DNA of 64,000 bases from Pseudomonadota bacterium (GTDB lineage: Bacteria > Pseudomonadota > Gammaproteobacteria > Burkholderiales > Burkholderiaceae_C), in NCBI GenBank assembly GCA_023442945.1, contig JAEZWW010000103.1, positions 1-64,000 on the forward strand, written 5' to 3'. Position numbers and translations under genes: made by a program. Below the pieces are notes generated by a model. That model did not search any database. It worked only from the letters and a program-made list of their open reading frames with translations, and had not been told where the DNA came from. Positions 25,820 to 34,178 of the stretch are shown piece after piece (the first letter of the stretch is position 1; each line of letters starts with the position of its first letter).

Positions 25820-26758
25820 ATGACGAAAGCGAAACAGGTGGCAACGCAGCCCCCTTCCGGGCGACCTGCAGGGTATGCAGAGCGGGACGCCTATCGAATG
25901 CTGCGCACCAGCATTGCTCATCCGGTGCTGGACGCGATCGGTGACGGCTGGGTGCTGGCTATCGTCGGGGCGCTGCTGGTGGCGCCGGCGAGTTTTGAAG
26001 AGATAGTTTCTGGCTTGGGGATTCCTCGCAGTACGTTGAGCAACCGTCTGCGGCATATGCAAGCCCATGACTTGCTGGAAGAGGGTGCGCGTGAGGATCG
26101 TCTCTATGCCCTGTCGTCCAAGGGCCGCGACCTGATCGTGCTGCTGCGAATGGTGGAGCAATGGGACAGCGTGTGGGCCACGCCACGTTCTGCGGCCATG
26201 AGGGTCGCTGCGCCTAACGCATGCGGCCACCATGCGCCGATCCTGCTGGGCTGCGCGCATTGCAGCGGCAAGGTGCATGCGCAGGGCATGAAGATTCTGA
26301 TGACCCGCAGGAACCTGCCTGCCGCCGATCTGCCCACCATCCGCCGGGCGCGCGTGCTAGAAAAGGATGAGGAGCGTCACGTGGTCAGCGCGCAGCGCCT
26401 GATCGCCGACCGCTGGACCGGGATGATCAGTGCCGCCGCCTTTTTGGGCACGCGCAAGTACTCGGATTTTCTGCAGGCGCTGGGCATCGGCCCGAACGTT
26501 CTTGCGGGCCGGCTGGAACGAATGCTGCAGGATGGTGTGATGGAGCGTGTGCGCTACAGCGATACCTCCGACCGGCAGGAGTACCGGCTGACGGAACGCG
26601 GCCTGGCCACTTACCCCATCGTGGTCGCGTTGCTGGCCTGGGGCCACAAGTGGATCGATCCCGAGGACGATCCGGGCTGGGCTGTACTGCACAGGAACTG
26701 CGTGGAATGGTTCGAGCCTGTGTTCGTCTGCGCTGAATGCGAGGCACCCGCGCTGTAG
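25820..26758 (+). CDS. Regulator with two tandem HxlR-type domains
   Basis: A 312-residue transcription factor that looks like two HxlR winged-helix units fused head to tail. The first (about 25-115: GDGWVLAIVGALL, LGIPRSTLSNRL) is followed by CGHHAPILLGCAHC. The second (about 190-280: ADRWTGMISAAAFLG, LGIGPNVLAGRL, YRLTERG) is followed by HRNCVEWFEPVFVCAEC. Normal HxlR proteins are about 100-160 residues and bind DNA as dimers, so this is a covalent pseudo-dimer. The two Cys/His clusters may bind metal or sense redox or aldehydes. It converges on the thiolase operon. Confidence 0.85.
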   Translation: MTKAKQVATQPPSGRPAGYAERDAYRMLRTSIAHPVLDAIGDGWVLAIVGALLVAPASFEEIVSGLGIPRSTLSNRLRHMQAHDLLEEGAREDRLYALSSKGRDLIVLLRMVEQWDSVWATPRSAAMRVAAPNACGHHAPILLGCAHCSGKVHAQGMKILMTRRNLPAADLPTIRRARVLEKDEERHVVSAQRLIADRWTGMISAAAFLGTRKYSDFLQALGIGPNVLAGRLERMLQDGVMERVRYSDTSDRQEYRLTERGLATYPIVVALLAWGHKWIDPEDDPGWAVLHRNCVEWFEPVFVCAECEAPAL

Positions 26759-26876
26759 CCGCGGAGCTGTCTGAAGGGTGGACTGACAACACCCCGCACG
26801 CGGCGGGATGTGGGATCGGTCGCGGCGCCGCGGGCAGCCTTGCGCCGCTGTTGATTGCTGCCGGAAAGAGAGCGGG

Positions 26877-28076
26877 TCAGACCCGCTCGATAACGGTGGC
26901 AACGGCCACGCCGGTGGCTCCGCAGATGGCGACCACTGCACGCTTGGCATCGCGCCGTTCGAGCTCGTCGAGGGCGATGCCGATGAGCGCACTCCCCGTG
27001 GAGCCCATGGCATGGCCCAGAGCGATCGCACCGCCGTTCACGTTGAGGCGGTCATGGCCGATTTCCATGTGCCGCATGTAATGCAGCATGGGCGAAGCGA
27101 AACTCTCGTTGACTTCGAACAAGTCGATGTCATCGGTGCTCAAGCCGGCTTTTTCAAGCGCACGTTGAGTGGCGTCCACGGCGCCTGTCAAGGCAATCGT
27201 GTGATCGGCCGCAGCATCGGCAAAGGACAGGATGCGCGCGCGGGCCTGCAGACCGTGGCGGGCGGCAGCGGCCGCACTGGCCAGCAGCACAGTCGATGCG
27301 CCGTCGGCAGGTGCGGGCGAGTTGCCTGCGTGGTGAACATGCCGCAGCTGCACGGATCCGAGCAAGTCGCGCAGGATGGCCTGCGTATCGGGTCGGGACG
27401 CCAGGCCCTCGAATGCCGGCTGCAGGCCTGCCAATGACGCAGCCGAAGTCTGCGGCCGGGGTGTTTCATCGTGCTCCAGCAGCACGGAGCCGTCGGTATC
27501 GAGCACCGGGACGACGGACTTGAACCAGCCGCTGTCGCGGGCATGCGCGGCACGCTGCTGCGATGTCAGCGCGTAGGCATCGCATGCCTCGCGGCTAAAG
27601 CCCTCCGAACTCGCAATGGCATCGGCCGCCACCCCGATAGCGATAAGACCCTGCTCGCGCTGAAAGGCGGTGTCGTACATCAGCGCACCCCGATCGCTCG
27701 CCATGGGCACAGCGGACATCATTTCTACACCGCCACCGATCGCCAGGGCGTCGTTGGCAAGCGCCTGGTAAGCCGCAAATTGAACCGCGCTCAGCCCGGA
27801 GGCGCAGTAGCGGTTGAGCGTCGTGCCGGAGACGCTGTCTTTCCACCCCGCCTGGAGCAGCGCCAGTTTGCCGATGTTGGCGCCCTGTGCGCCGGTTTGC
27901 GTGACGCAACCAAACACCCCGTCGACCACCCAGGCGGTGTCTAATGCATGCTTGGCCACCAGGGCCTGTAAGGGCTGCGCCAAAAGCTGCGCCGGGCTGG
28001 CCTGCCGCAGCGCGCCCTTGTCGTTGCCCCTTCCACGGGGTGTGCGCAGGGCGTCGACGATCAGTGCTTGGGTCAT
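26877..28076 (-). CDS. Thiolase family acetyl-CoA acyltransferase
   Basis: A 399-residue thiolase that cleaves a 3-ketoacyl-CoA with CoA. The nucleophile is Cys91 (NRYCASGLSAVQ), followed by NESFASP, GGAIALGHAMGSTG with the catalytic His, and the second Cys in ICGATG (about 385). The NES and CGATG variants differ from the usual NEAFA and CIGGG, so the substrate may be unusual. It is last in the minus-strand operon, 31 bp after the SCP2-type thiolase. Confidence 0.9.
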   Translation of the reverse strand: MTQALIVDALRTPRGRGNDKGALRQASPAQLLAQPLQALVAKHALDTAWVVDGVFGCVTQTGAQGANIGKLALLQAGWKDSVSGTTLNRYCASGLSAVQFAAYQALANDALAIGGGVEMMSAVPMASDRGALMYDTAFQREQGLIAIGVAADAIASSEGFSREACDAYALTSQQRAAHARDSGWFKSVVPVLDTDGSVLLEHDETPRPQTSAASLAGLQPAFEGLASRPDTQAILRDLLGSVQLRHVHHAGNSPAPADGASTVLLASAAAAARHGLQARARILSFADAAADHTIALTGAVDATQRALEKAGLSTDDIDLFEVNESFASPMLHYMRHMEIGHDRLNVNGGAIALGHAMGSTGSALIGIALDELERRDAKRAVVAICGATGVAVATVIERV

Positions 28077-28107
28077 GGGTGTGCTCTTTTTCAGTGTTTT
28101 CGTGGTC

Positions 28108-29343
28108 TCAGCTGCCGCCCTCGACCACAAAGCTCACGACCGTGGCCAGCGAGCCGCCAATGTTCAGGGTCTGGAGCCGCTTGGCGCCTTCAATCTGGCT
28201 GGCGTCGGCGTTGCCGGTGACCTGGCATGCCGAATCCCAGACCATGCGGGCGCCGGTGGCGCCCACGGGATGGCCGCAACCGATCAGGCCGCCACTCATG
28301 TTGACGGGGCAGCGGCCGCCCGGCTCAATCACGCCTTCTTCGACGGCTTGCCAGCTTTGGCCCGGCGCGGTCAAACCCAAGTGGTCGATGGCCACGTATT
28401 CGGTCGTCGTGAAGCAGTCGTGCGTCTCGATGCCGTCGACCTCGGCAATGCCGCTGATGCCCGCGCGCTGCCAGGCGTCGGTGATGGCGGAGCGCAGATG
28501 GGGGAACATATACGTGTCGTTCTGGCTGCGCTCGAACTTGTCGAGCAGCCGCAAGCCAGCATTTCGGTGCCCCCACCCAGTGATGCGCGCCAGCCCAGAG
28601 AGATCTTGCCCCAAACGCTGGGCGTGCCGACGCGCGAACGCGCCCGACGCCAGGATGACCGAACAGGCGCCATCGGTGACCTGGCCGCAATCCTGGCGCC
28701 GGGTGCCAGGCTCGATCCACGGATTGGATTCATCGTCCTCGGTAAAGCTGCGTTCGTTGAACTGCCAGCTGCGCGTCTGCGCCAGCGGGTTCAGGCGCGC
28801 GTTGGTGTAGTTGATCTCGGCGATGCGGTTCAGGTGGCGCCTGTCCAGGCCGTAGCGGCGCTCATATTCCTGCGCCACTAGCCCGAATGCGGCCGGCCAC
28901 ATGTAGGTACAGGCGATGTCCTCGTGGCCTTGCCAGGAGGCCGCGTTCTGCCCGATGGAGGCCGTACGGCCATCGGTGTTCTTGAATTCCTCGACGCCGG
29001 TGACGAGAACGCAGTCGTAGCGCCCAGCCTCGATCTCGGCCATGGCCGCCAGGATGCCCAGCGAGGAAGATGCGCAGGCGCCCTCGTGGCGCATCGCAGG
29101 GACGCCCCAGAGTTCGGGCACCACTTGCGCGACCATGGCGCCCAGGTGGGCCTGTTGGCGCTGAATCTCACCAAAGGCATTGCCGACGTGGATGCTTTGA
29201 ACGTCCTTGGCGTCCACGCGCGCGTTGTCGAGGGCGCCGCGCACGGACTCGCGCACCATGTCGGAGATGTCCAGGCCCTGCCGCGACCAAGCCAGGGCAA
29301 AGTCGGTCTGATGGCCACCAAGGATGTAGACGGGCTCGGTCAT
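28108..29343 (-). CDS. SCP2-type thiolase-fold protein
   Basis: A 411-residue member of the SCP-x/lipid-transfer thiolase group. Cys90 lies in EGACASSS; THDCFT and GCGHPVGATG carry the other active-site residues. Such enzymes thiolyse branched or ring-bearing 3-ketoacyl-CoAs, for example in sterol side chains; no DUF35 partner is adjacent. It starts 21 bp after the oxygenase stop. Its first nine residues match the remnant after oxygenase 1, showing the same oxygenase-thiolase pairing once existed there. Confidence 0.88.
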   Translation of the reverse strand: MTEPVYILGGHQTDFALAWSRQGLDISDMVRESVRGALDNARVDAKDVQSIHVGNAFGEIQRQQAHLGAMVAQVVPELWGVPAMRHEGACASSSLGILAAMAEIEAGRYDCVLVTGVEEFKNTDGRTASIGQNAASWQGHEDIACTYMWPAAFGLVAQEYERRYGLDRRHLNRIAEINYTNARLNPLAQTRSWQFNERSFTEDDESNPWIEPGTRRQDCGQVTDGACSVILASGAFARRHAQRLGQDLSGLARITGWGHRNAGLRLLDKFERSQNDTYMFPHLRSAITDAWQRAGISGIAEVDGIETHDCFTTTEYVAIDHLGLTAPGQSWQAVEEGVIEPGGRCPVNMSGGLIGCGHPVGATGARMVWDSACQVTGNADASQIEGAKRLQTLNIGGSLATVVSFVVEGGS

Positions 29344-29363
29344 GGGATGTTCTCCGAAAAGGT

Positions 29364-30866
29364 TCAGGCAGCGGCGCGCGGTGTGGACGGATAAGCCAGT
29401 GGACCGTTGCGCAGGTCGGATCCGCTCGCCCAGCAGGCGTGGGTGCCGCTGGCGATCTGGTGCGGCAGCTCCACGCGGCAGATGGGGCCGGCTTCAAAGT
29501 TCTTGCAGTCGATCAAGGCCACTTCGGAGCGCTGGGTGTTCTCGTTCATGATGAACGTGACCAGGTAACCGTCGTCTTCGTCGACCGCGTTGATGCGGGG
29601 CGCGAACGGCGCTTCGCTGGCGAACTGCCCCTCGGGCAGACGCACCTCCCAGGACTGGCCGGTCTGCAGGTCGTGCTTGACGTAGCCATTGAAGGTGAAG
29701 TAGCCGGGCACGCCCATGGCGCTGTAGGCATAGCGATAAGGCTGGCCGGTGTATTGCTGGTTGATCATCCCGAACTCGAGGATGCGGTCATCCAGCCGCT
29801 CTTCCTTGGTCAGGCCCGTCTTCAGGTTGAAGCGCCAACGATGCAGGCGCGAGCCCATCTTGTGCATGTCCAGGTAAGCCATCATGCGCTCGTAGCCGGG
29901 CAGGGCGCCGTCGTAATCGGTGGGCACCGGGTGGTCCTGGAAGTAGCCGTCCATCACGAGCTCATCGCCATCTTCGTAGGCATTGAGGAAATGCAGCACG
30001 AAGGTGGGGGCCGCCTCGAACCAGCGGATGTCTTCAGGCTGGCCCTTGCGCGGAATCACGGCAAAGCGGGACGGCAGGTCTTTGAAGAACTTCACCACAT
30101 GCTTGCCCTGCGCCAGCAGCTTGGGGTCCCAGAACAAGGGGAAGTCGTTGAAGATGGCGTAATTGCTGCTCAGCGCCATGTCGTGCGGCAGGCGCGGGCC
30201 GGGCAGTGGAATGGGCACGTAGTGCACCAGGCGGTCGTTCTTGTCGACCACGCCATAGTGCATATAGGGCGCGTACTTGGAGTAGTTGAAGAAATGCAGC
30301 TCGCCCGTCATCTCATCCACTTTGCAGTGCGCGGAGATGCCGTCCAGCGGCGACCAGGACGGAATGCCCTCCTGCTCCAGCGACAGTGGGTCCAGCCGGT
30401 AGCCTTCTCCGCACTGGTAGTAGGTGGTCAACGCGCGGCCCGCATGCACGACCACGTCGGTACTCGACGCATCCTTGATGCTGCCGTGCGAGCCCCAGCC
30501 GGGACGCTGCGAAAGGCTGGGGTCTTCGATCAAGCCGGCCCAGAGGCGTCGGCCGGCCTCCATTTCGGCGCCCAGGCCCTTGGTCTGGACGAAGCGGTTG
30601 CGGTACTCGAGCTTGCCGTCCCGAAAAGCCGCCATGTGCAGCATGCCGTCGCCATCGAAGGGGTGGTAGCGCCCGATGGACTGGTAGACGGGGTTCTGCG
30701 TGTTGCGCAGGTACACGCCATCGATGTCGATGGGGATCTTGCCCTCGATCACCTTCAGGTCGACCGCGTTGACCTCGTCTTCCACCGGTGTCCAGATCCC
30801 CTGCAGGTAAGGGTGGTCGCCGGGCTCGATGTCACCTTGGATGCTTCGAATGGTTTGTGTGGCCAT
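29364..30866 (-). CDS. Carotenoid-cleavage-type oxygenase 2
   Basis: A 500-residue non-haem iron dioxygenase of the carotenoid oxygenase family, paralogue of the gene at 16544. Iron ligands fit His180 (SAHCK), His228 (LPHDM), His292 (VLHFLNA) and His476 (GTHACWA). The start at 30866 gives the same N-terminal phase as the paralogue; the frame runs on to 31355 but through an AT-rich, promoter-like stretch. By recalled alignment, the NOV1 Lys that binds the stilbene phenol is Tyr149 here. It leads an operon with two thiolases. Confidence 0.9.
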   Translation of the reverse strand: MATQTIRSIQGDIEPGDHPYLQGIWTPVEDEVNAVDLKVIEGKIPIDIDGVYLRNTQNPVYQSIGRYHPFDGDGMLHMAAFRDGKLEYRNRFVQTKGLGAEMEAGRRLWAGLIEDPSLSQRPGWGSHGSIKDASSTDVVVHAGRALTTYYQCGEGYRLDPLSLEQEGIPSWSPLDGISAHCKVDEMTGELHFFNYSKYAPYMHYGVVDKNDRLVHYVPIPLPGPRLPHDMALSSNYAIFNDFPLFWDPKLLAQGKHVVKFFKDLPSRFAVIPRKGQPEDIRWFEAAPTFVLHFLNAYEDGDELVMDGYFQDHPVPTDYDGALPGYERMMAYLDMHKMGSRLHRWRFNLKTGLTKEERLDDRILEFGMINQQYTGQPYRYAYSAMGVPGYFTFNGYVKHDLQTGQSWEVRLPEGQFASEAPFAPRINAVDEDDGYLVTFIMNENTQRSEVALIDCKNFEAGPICRVELPHQIASGTHACWASGSDLRNGPLAYPSTPRAAA

Positions 30867-31506
30867 GTGTTGGGGTCCGTGGGCGGGTTGCGGTTGGCAC
30901 CAATGCCAAAGTGACCGGTGGGGTCGGCACGTTGGCGTGCTGGCGCCGTTCTTGTCGTAAGAAAGTGGCGATCGCGCGGTGAGTTTCAGCGAATCGCTTC
31001 GCTCAGATAAGTTCTTATAAAAGAGTAATTTACAGAGATTTGCGCTCTTGACGACCAATATAACTCTAGATTGGAGTTTTGTATAGATAGTAAAAAAATT
31101 AGGAGGCACTGGCGTTCCGACGGCGGAGCCTTCACTTGCCGCCCACGCAGCGCCGGTAGCGGACGGGAGATCCGAATCTGTGCGGGGCTGAACCATCCCG
31201 GAGTGCCGGCGGGAGCGCCATGGTGAGAAGCCGACCCAGCGCTTGCAGTTGTCCGGATTCGCGTGGCTACGCCACAGGGGCGGGTGCTTGTGTGCGTTCG
31301 CCATTGCGCGCAACAACTTTTGAGAGCAGCGGCCACAAGCGACGCCCGACCTCACCGCTCGTTCAAGTCATCGCGTGCTTGGCGAGAACGCGATGCATTC
31401 AGGAGCGGAGTGGGGGCTGTCCGTGCGGAGATCGACGACCCGTCGTGGACGGGGTCAAGTACGACTCAAGGGGCGCCTGGCGCAAGATGCGTGGCGTTGG
31501 CGTCTA
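30867..31506. other. Gene-free promoter region of the oxygenase 2 operon
   Basis: No credible gene. An AT-rich tract at about 30990-31110, the lowest-GC part nearby, probably contains the promoter. It includes short palindromes such as GCGAATCGCTTCGC and an AACTC/GAGTT pair that could bind a regulator. The stretch runs to the 3' end of tRNA-Arg. I looked for a copy of the tRNA 3' end as an attachment site and saw none. Confidence 0.5.
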
Positions 31507-31583
31507 TGGCCTGTCCGGAGGGACTCGAACCCCCGACCTGCTGCTTAGAAGGCAGCTGCTCTATCCAGTTGAGCTACGGACAG
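31507..31583 (-). tRNA. tRNA-Arg (TCT)
   Basis: A 77-nt cloverleaf on the minus strand with acceptor CTGTCCG / CGGACAG, anticodon TCT in the loop CTTCTAA, T-loop TTCGAGT and encoded CCA. Its 3' end faces the catabolic block. Confidence 0.93.
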
Positions 31584-31660
31584 AAAGAAATCCTGGCTTG
31601 GCGTTGTACCAAGAACAAGGCCCGCGGCCACCAGGGTAGCGCGCGGGCCTGTTAGAGGGA

Positions 31661-31737
31661 TGGTCGGAGCGGCGGGATTCGAACTCGCGACCCTCTGCTC
31701 CCAAAGCAGATGCGCTACCAGACTGCGCTACGCTCCG
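31661..31737 (-). tRNA. tRNA-Pro (TGG)
   Basis: A 77-nt minus-strand cloverleaf with acceptor CGGAGCG / CGCTCCG, anticodon TGG in TTTGGGA, T-loop TTCGAAT and encoded CCA. It lies 77 bp upstream of tRNA-Arg and is probably on the same transcript. Confidence 0.94.
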
Positions 31738-31879
31738 ACGAACCGCGAATTCTACCTGACGCGGGCCACGGTTTTTGCGGGGCATGGGCTTAAGGCACCA
31801 AATTGAGAGGAGCCGTGCGCGGATTCGCCACACATGCGCGGGTACAGCCTTGGCGTGAGGCGCCCCGCACCGCGTGCGC

Positions 31880-32575
31880 TCAGCGCTGTTGGTACTGGGT
31901 TTTGCCGAACAGGACTTCCTTTTCGGCATCGGTCCGGGTGGTGGTGTGCAGATTGGCCAGAACCTGTTCGCCGCGCTGCACGGCGGGGCGGGCGCCCACG
32001 CGGTCGAACCAGCCCTTCAGCACCGGGAAGTCGGCCCAGTCGATGCCCTGGTTCTGCCAGGACCGCAGCCAGGGGTAGATGGCGATGTCGGCGATCGTGT
32101 AGTCGCTGCCGGCGATGTAGGCGCCGGTGCGCTCGATCTGGGCGTTCATCACGCCGTACAGGCGCTTGGCCTCGTTGGTGTAGCGGTCGATGCCGTAGCC
32201 GATTTTTTCAGGCGCGTAGATGCGGAAATGGTGCGCCTGGCCGAGCATGGGCCCAACGCCGCCCACCTGGAACATCAACCACTGGACCACGTCCCAGCGG
32301 CCGCGTACGTCGCTGGGCAGAAAGCGCCCGGTCTTTTCGGCGAGATACAGCAGGATGGCGCCGGACTCAAACAGCGAGATGGGTTGGCCGTCCGGCCCGT
32401 CGCTGTCGACGATGGCGGGGATCTTGTTGTTGGGGCTGATCTTCAGGAAGTCGGGCTGGAACTGGTCGCCCTTGCCGATGTTGACGGCGTGCACCTGGTA
32501 GGGCAGGCCGCACTCCTCCAGCATGATGTGGACTTTGTGGCCATTGGGCGTGGGCCAGGAATAGACGTCGATCAC
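31880..32575 (-). CDS. Glutathione S-transferase-like disulfide-bond oxidoreductase
   Basis: A 231-residue protein of the YfcG/YghU type. The thioredoxin-like half opens MIDVYSWPTPNGHKVHIMLEE; NNKIPAIVD (cis-Pro) and LFESGAILLYLAE (glutathione gamma-glutamyl site) are clear. The helical C-terminal half contains YTIADIAIYPW, the GST N-capping motif. These proteins reduce disulfides with glutathione rather than conjugate it. The start codon appears to be GTG at 32575. Confidence 0.88.
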   Translation of the reverse strand: MIDVYSWPTPNGHKVHIMLEECGLPYQVHAVNIGKGDQFQPDFLKISPNNKIPAIVDSDGPDGQPISLFESGAILLYLAEKTGRFLPSDVRGRWDVVQWLMFQVGGVGPMLGQAHHFRIYAPEKIGYGIDRYTNEAKRLYGVMNAQIERTGAYIAGSDYTIADIAIYPWLRSWQNQGIDWADFPVLKGWFDRVGARPAVQRGEQVLANLHTTTRTDAEKEVLFGKTQYQQR

Positions 32576-32675
32576 GGGCTAGCCTCCAGTCGGCGGTAAG
32601 AAGGGCAGGGGTGGCCTGACTCGGCCGGGCGAAGTGCCCATTGTGCGCAGCTTGCCCGCGGCGCGCGCAGGCCAC

Positions 32676-32711
32676 AAAAAAAGTGCAGCCTCCTGCGGGG
32701 AGACTGCACTT
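32676..32711 (-). terminator. Terminator of the acyl-CoA dehydrogenase operon
   Basis: Read on the minus strand: a 13-bp stem (32711-32699 with 32693-32681, one internal mismatch at most) followed by seven T residues. A dispersed repeat lies between the gene's stop and this terminator, so the repeat is transcribed in the 3' untranslated region. Confidence 0.88.
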
Positions 32712-32714
32712 GGT

Positions 32715-32783
32715 ATGCTATCTTTAATATAGCTGCTCGCGCAGGTGGTTGTAGGGCTGGAGCCTGAATTTGCTTGAAATCGG
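32715..32783 (+). repeat. Dispersed repeat, copy 4
   Basis: One of the most canonical copies: TATAGCTGCTCGCGCA, GGTGGT, TGTAGGGCTGGAGCC, TGAATTTGCTTGAAA. It sits between the acyl-CoA dehydrogenase stop and its terminator. Confidence 0.92.
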
Positions 32784-32837
32784 CGCCGCAACACCCCGCA
32801 CTGGGCGCTGGCGGCTTCAGCCCGCAGCGCCCCGCAT

Positions 32838-34100
32838 TCAGCTGCCGCGCGTGACCGGCATCTCCACTTCCTTGCTGCCGGCAGCGGCGTAGCGCGCCAG
32901 CTCCAGCTTGGCCAGGGCGTTGCGGTGCACTTCGTCCGGGCCGTCGGCAAAGCGCAGCGTGCGCTGGTTGGCGTAGCTGTACGCCAGCGGGAAGTCGCCG
33001 CTGATGCCGGCCGCGCCGTGCGCCTGCATGGCCCAGTCGATGATGCGGGTCGACATGTTGGGCGCGACGATCTTGATCATGGCGATCTCGGCCTGCGCCA
33101 CCTTGTTGCCCACGGTGTCCATCATGTAGGCGGCTTTCAGCGTCAGCAGGCGCGCCTGCTCGATCAGGCAGCGCGATTCGGCAATGCGCTCGCGCCACAC
33201 GCCCTGCTGCGAGATCGGCTTGCCGAAGGCCACGCGCTGGTTCAGGCGCTTGCACATCAGCTCCAGCGCGTATTCGGCCGCGCCGATGCTGCGCATGCAG
33301 TGGTGGATGCGGCCGGGGCCCAGCCGCCCCTGGGCGATGGCGAAGCCCTGGCCTTCGCCCTTGAGCAGGTTGCCGACCGGCACGCGCACGTCTTTCAGCT
33401 CGACTTCCATGTGGCCGTGCGGCGCGTCGTCGTAGCCGAACACCGTGAGCGGGCGGATCACGTTGACGCCCTTGGCGTCGGACGGCACCAGGATCATCGA
33501 CTGCTGCGAATGGCGCGGCGCCTCGGGGTCGGTCTTGCCCATGACGATGTAGACCTTGCAGCGCGGGTCGCCCGCGCCGGACGACCACCACTTGCGGCCA
33601 TTGATCACGTATTCGTCGCCTTCGCGGCGCATCGAGCACTGGATGTTGGTGGCGTCGGACGAGGCCACGTCCGGCTCGGTCATCAGAAAGGCCGAGCGGA
33701 TTTCGCCCTTCAGCAGCGGCTCCAGCCATTCGTCCTTGTTGGCTTCCGAGCCATAGCGCTCGATGGTTTCCATGTTGCCGGTGTCCGGTGCCGAGCAGTT
33801 GAAGACTTCCGGCGCCCAGGGCACGCGGCCCATGATCTCGCACAGCGGGGCGTATTCCAGGTTCGACAGCCCTTCGGGCGCGCGGGTCGACTTGGGCAGG
33901 AACAGATTCCACAGCCCGGCGGCGCGCGCCTTGGGCTTCAGTTCTTCGACGATCTTGGTCGGCAGCCACGCATTGCCCTTAGCGCGGTTGGCGGCGATCT
34001 CTTCATAGAACACGTTTTCGTTGGGGTAGATGTGTTCGTCCATGAAGGCCAGCAGGCGCGCCTGCATGTCCTTGACCTTGGAGCTGTAGTCGAATTCCAT
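32838..34100 (-). CDS. Acyl-CoA dehydrogenase (ACAD10/11-like)
   Basis: FAD-dependent acyl-CoA dehydrogenase of 420 residues. FLMTEPDVASSDATNIQ and NGRKWWSSGA form the flavin/substrate region; QAHGAAGISGDFPLAY and RFADGPDEVHRN are the C-terminal signatures. The WSSGAGDP segment is typical of the ACAD10/11 branch. The start at 34100 matches the MEFDYSSK opening. It follows an APH-type kinase gene on the same strand; in levulinate catabolism a similar kinase and dehydrogenase (LvaA, LvaC) together process 4-hydroxyacyl-CoA. A dispersed repeat fills the spacer. Confidence 0.9.
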   Translation of the reverse strand: MEFDYSSKVKDMQARLLAFMDEHIYPNENVFYEEIAANRAKGNAWLPTKIVEELKPKARAAGLWNLFLPKSTRAPEGLSNLEYAPLCEIMGRVPWAPEVFNCSAPDTGNMETIERYGSEANKDEWLEPLLKGEIRSAFLMTEPDVASSDATNIQCSMRREGDEYVINGRKWWSSGAGDPRCKVYIVMGKTDPEAPRHSQQSMILVPSDAKGVNVIRPLTVFGYDDAPHGHMEVELKDVRVPVGNLLKGEGQGFAIAQGRLGPGRIHHCMRSIGAAEYALELMCKRLNQRVAFGKPISQQGVWRERIAESRCLIEQARLLTLKAAYMMDTVGNKVAQAEIAMIKIVAPNMSTRIIDWAMQAHGAAGISGDFPLAYSYANQRTLRFADGPDEVHRNALAKLELARYAAAGSKEVEMPVTRGS

Positions 34101-34118
34101 CGTGGTGTCCTCGGTTAA

Positions 34119-34178
34119 TTGAAAACAAAAAAGGCCTGTAGCCCTACAACCACCTGCGCGGGCAGCTATGCTTTTTGA
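34119..34178 (-). repeat. Dispersed repeat, copy 5, containing a stop codon
   Basis: Minus orientation: CATAGCTGCCCGCGCA, GGTGGT, TGTAGGGCTACAGGCC, then an AT-rich tail. The TAG inside it (34168-34166) is the stop codon of the kinase gene, so the last codons of that gene are repeat sequence. Confidence 0.9.

Noticed and set aside
30867..31355. N-terminal extension of oxygenase 2 (open frame runs to 31355)
   Set aside because: The extension crosses an AT-rich promoter-like tract, has no similarity to the paralogue, and the Met at 30866 gives matching N-termini.
31507..31530. tRNA-Arg 3' end as an attachment site for an island
   Set aside because: No duplicate of the tRNA 3' end was found near the opposite border and no integrase gene is in the window; kept only as a weak hypothesis.
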